6,929 nt of DNA from DAOPXV01 sp035352535. GTDB lineage: Bacteria; Muiribacteriota; UBA9980. Location of the stretch: the NCBI GenBank assembly GCA_964545075.1, contig CAZJFS010000213.1:1-6929 (forward strand), in the 5' to 3' direction. Numbering within the stretch: the first letter of the stretch is position 1; each line of letters starts with the position of its first letter. Position numbers and translations under genes: made by a program. Below the pieces are notes generated by a model, which saw only the letters and a program-made list of their open reading frames with translations, was not told the DNA's origin and ran no database searches. This document shows, piece by piece, positions 6,369-6,929 of the stretch.

Positions 6369-6929
6369 ATGAGAAAAAGTTTAGTAGTCTTAGTAGTAAT
6401 GATGTGTTTCATATTCGCAAACATGGCAATAGCTGGTGAAATGTATTCAGATAAAGCCGTTTTCGGCCTTTTCAACGGCAAACACATCGATAAGCCTTTA
6501 TTTGTAATGAAGTATATCGATTCTTCAAAAAAATGCGCTAGCTGTGCAGGATGCACCGGCTGCGCAGCCGCGAAACCCGCTCCCGCTCCTGTTGTAGTCG
6601 ATCAGAAACCCGTTTGCGCCAACTGCACGCCCAACGCTCTCTGCGCCGCTTGCGCTCCTTGCGTTGCTCCCGTTATGGCTAAATGCGCTTGCGCTTGCCA
6701 TCAGGACGGAAAATGTCTCGAATCAGTTTGCACCTGTGCTTGCCATAAACTCTTCCCTAAAGCAGCTTGCGCTCAGATGAACTGCACCTGCAAAGACAAT
6801 TGCACCAAAAATGGCGTTTGCGCTAACTGCGAAGCCCAGATGAAAGACCACAAAAAATGTGGAACCGCTATGAAATGCGATTGCAACGGCTGCAAAAAAG
6901 CTAAAACCGTTAAAAAACATAAAAAAGCC
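6369..6929 (+). CDS. Exported cysteine-rich protein, possibly metal-binding, C-terminus cut off by window edge
   Basis: I do not recognise this protein as a named family. The frame is open for 187 codons to the window edge. Residues 1-22 form a clear Sec signal peptide: Arg-Lys at 2-3, hydrophobic core 5-18, and a cut after A-I-A22. Residues 23-55 contain no Cys; from 56 onward there are 26 Cys in 120 residues (about one in five up to 175). Clusters, in order, are CxxCxxCxxC (56-65), an Ala/Pro linker (66-82), CxxC-x5-CxxCxxC (83-98), CACACH (106-111), CTCACH (121-126), CTC (139-141), CxxC (151-154), and CDCNGC (170-175). The end (176-187) is Lys-rich. CxC and CxxC spacing resembles metallothionein, but metallothioneins are normally cytosolic and smaller. 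No CxxCH is present, so it is not a c-type cytochrome. A disulfide-linked envelope protein is the main alternative. Promoter and ribosome binding site are both strong, and 22 of 27 Cys codons are TGC, so high expression is likely. It is divergent from eno. The gene is confident; its function is unknown. Confidence 0.88.
   Translation, partial: MRKSLVVLVVMMCFIFANMAIAGEMYSDKAVFGLFNGKHIDKPLFVMKYIDSSKKCASCAGCTGCAAAKPAPAPVVVDQKPVCANCTPNALCAACAPCVAPVMAKCACACHQDGKCLESVCTCACHKLFPKAACAQMNCTCKDNCTKNGVCANCEAQMKDHKKCGTAMKCDCNGCKKAKTVKKHKKA

Noticed and set aside
6369..6434. Lipoprotein signal with C13
   Set aside because: The residues before C13 (V-M-M) do not fit a lipobox, and a normal A-I-A cut site follows at residue 22.
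6287..6556. Minus-strand frames 6287-6556 and 6723-6920
   Set aside because: Both are antisense to the Cys-rich gene, which has a promoter, a ribosome binding site and a signal peptide; the reverse of Cys/Ala-rich codons stays open by composition.
6534..6563. Ferredoxin-type 4Fe-4S cluster at CxxCxxCxxC
   Set aside because: The usual CxxCxxCxxxCP spacing is not met, and the protein is exported by a Sec-type signal with no Tat twin-arginine motif.
6684..6746. c-type cytochrome haem sites in the Cys-rich protein
   Set aside because: The clusters read CxCxCH, so the Cys-His spacing is CxCH and not the required CxxCH.

Overview
This is a bacterial window of moderately low GC (roughly 40-45% by eye) with standard bacterial signals: Shine-Dalgarno sequences, sigma70-type promoters, Sec signal peptides and a GTG start. 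I cannot place the lineage. The enolase is ordinary bacterial. The secreted S55-type peptidase is a non-sporulation form that I remember mostly from Acidobacteria, deltaproteobacteria and uncultured phyla, so an uncultured or little-studied bacterium is a guess only.

Layout. Four genes are read leftward on the minus strand and one rightward on the plus strand. From the right, a divergent intergenic region (about 6141-6368) holds two back-to-back promoters. One drives enolase (eno, 6140 to 4839). The other, very close to consensus, drives an exported protein extraordinarily rich in cysteine (6369 to beyond the right edge). Downstream of eno, after a 181-base gap with no clear terminator, lies a soluble sensor histidine kinase with a cyclic-nucleotide-binding domain, a PAS domain and a kinase core (4657 to 3038). 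A hairpin followed by a U-tract (2952-2983) separates it from a two-gene unit. That unit is a secreted phosphodiester glycosidase (NAGPA/DUF2233 family, 2931 to 1723) followed 21 bases later by a secreted SpoIVB-type (S55) serine peptidase (1701 to beyond the left edge).

How the genes may work together. The glycosidase and S55 peptidase are probably co-transcribed and both exported, which suggests a shared task in the envelope; their substrates cannot be read from the sequence. The kinase has no membrane segment and no response regulator beside it, so it looks like a cytoplasmic orphan sensor. Eno is housekeeping.

The most unusual items are the exported Cys-rich protein (26 Cys in about 165 mature residues, in CxxC and CxCxCH clusters, behind a strong promoter and ribosome binding site) and the S55 peptidase. 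In the peptidase the serine motif precedes the histidine motif, the reverse of sporulation SpoIVB, and the position of the SpoIVB aspartate is a serine. I see no RNA genes, CRISPR arrays, insertion sequences or phage genes.
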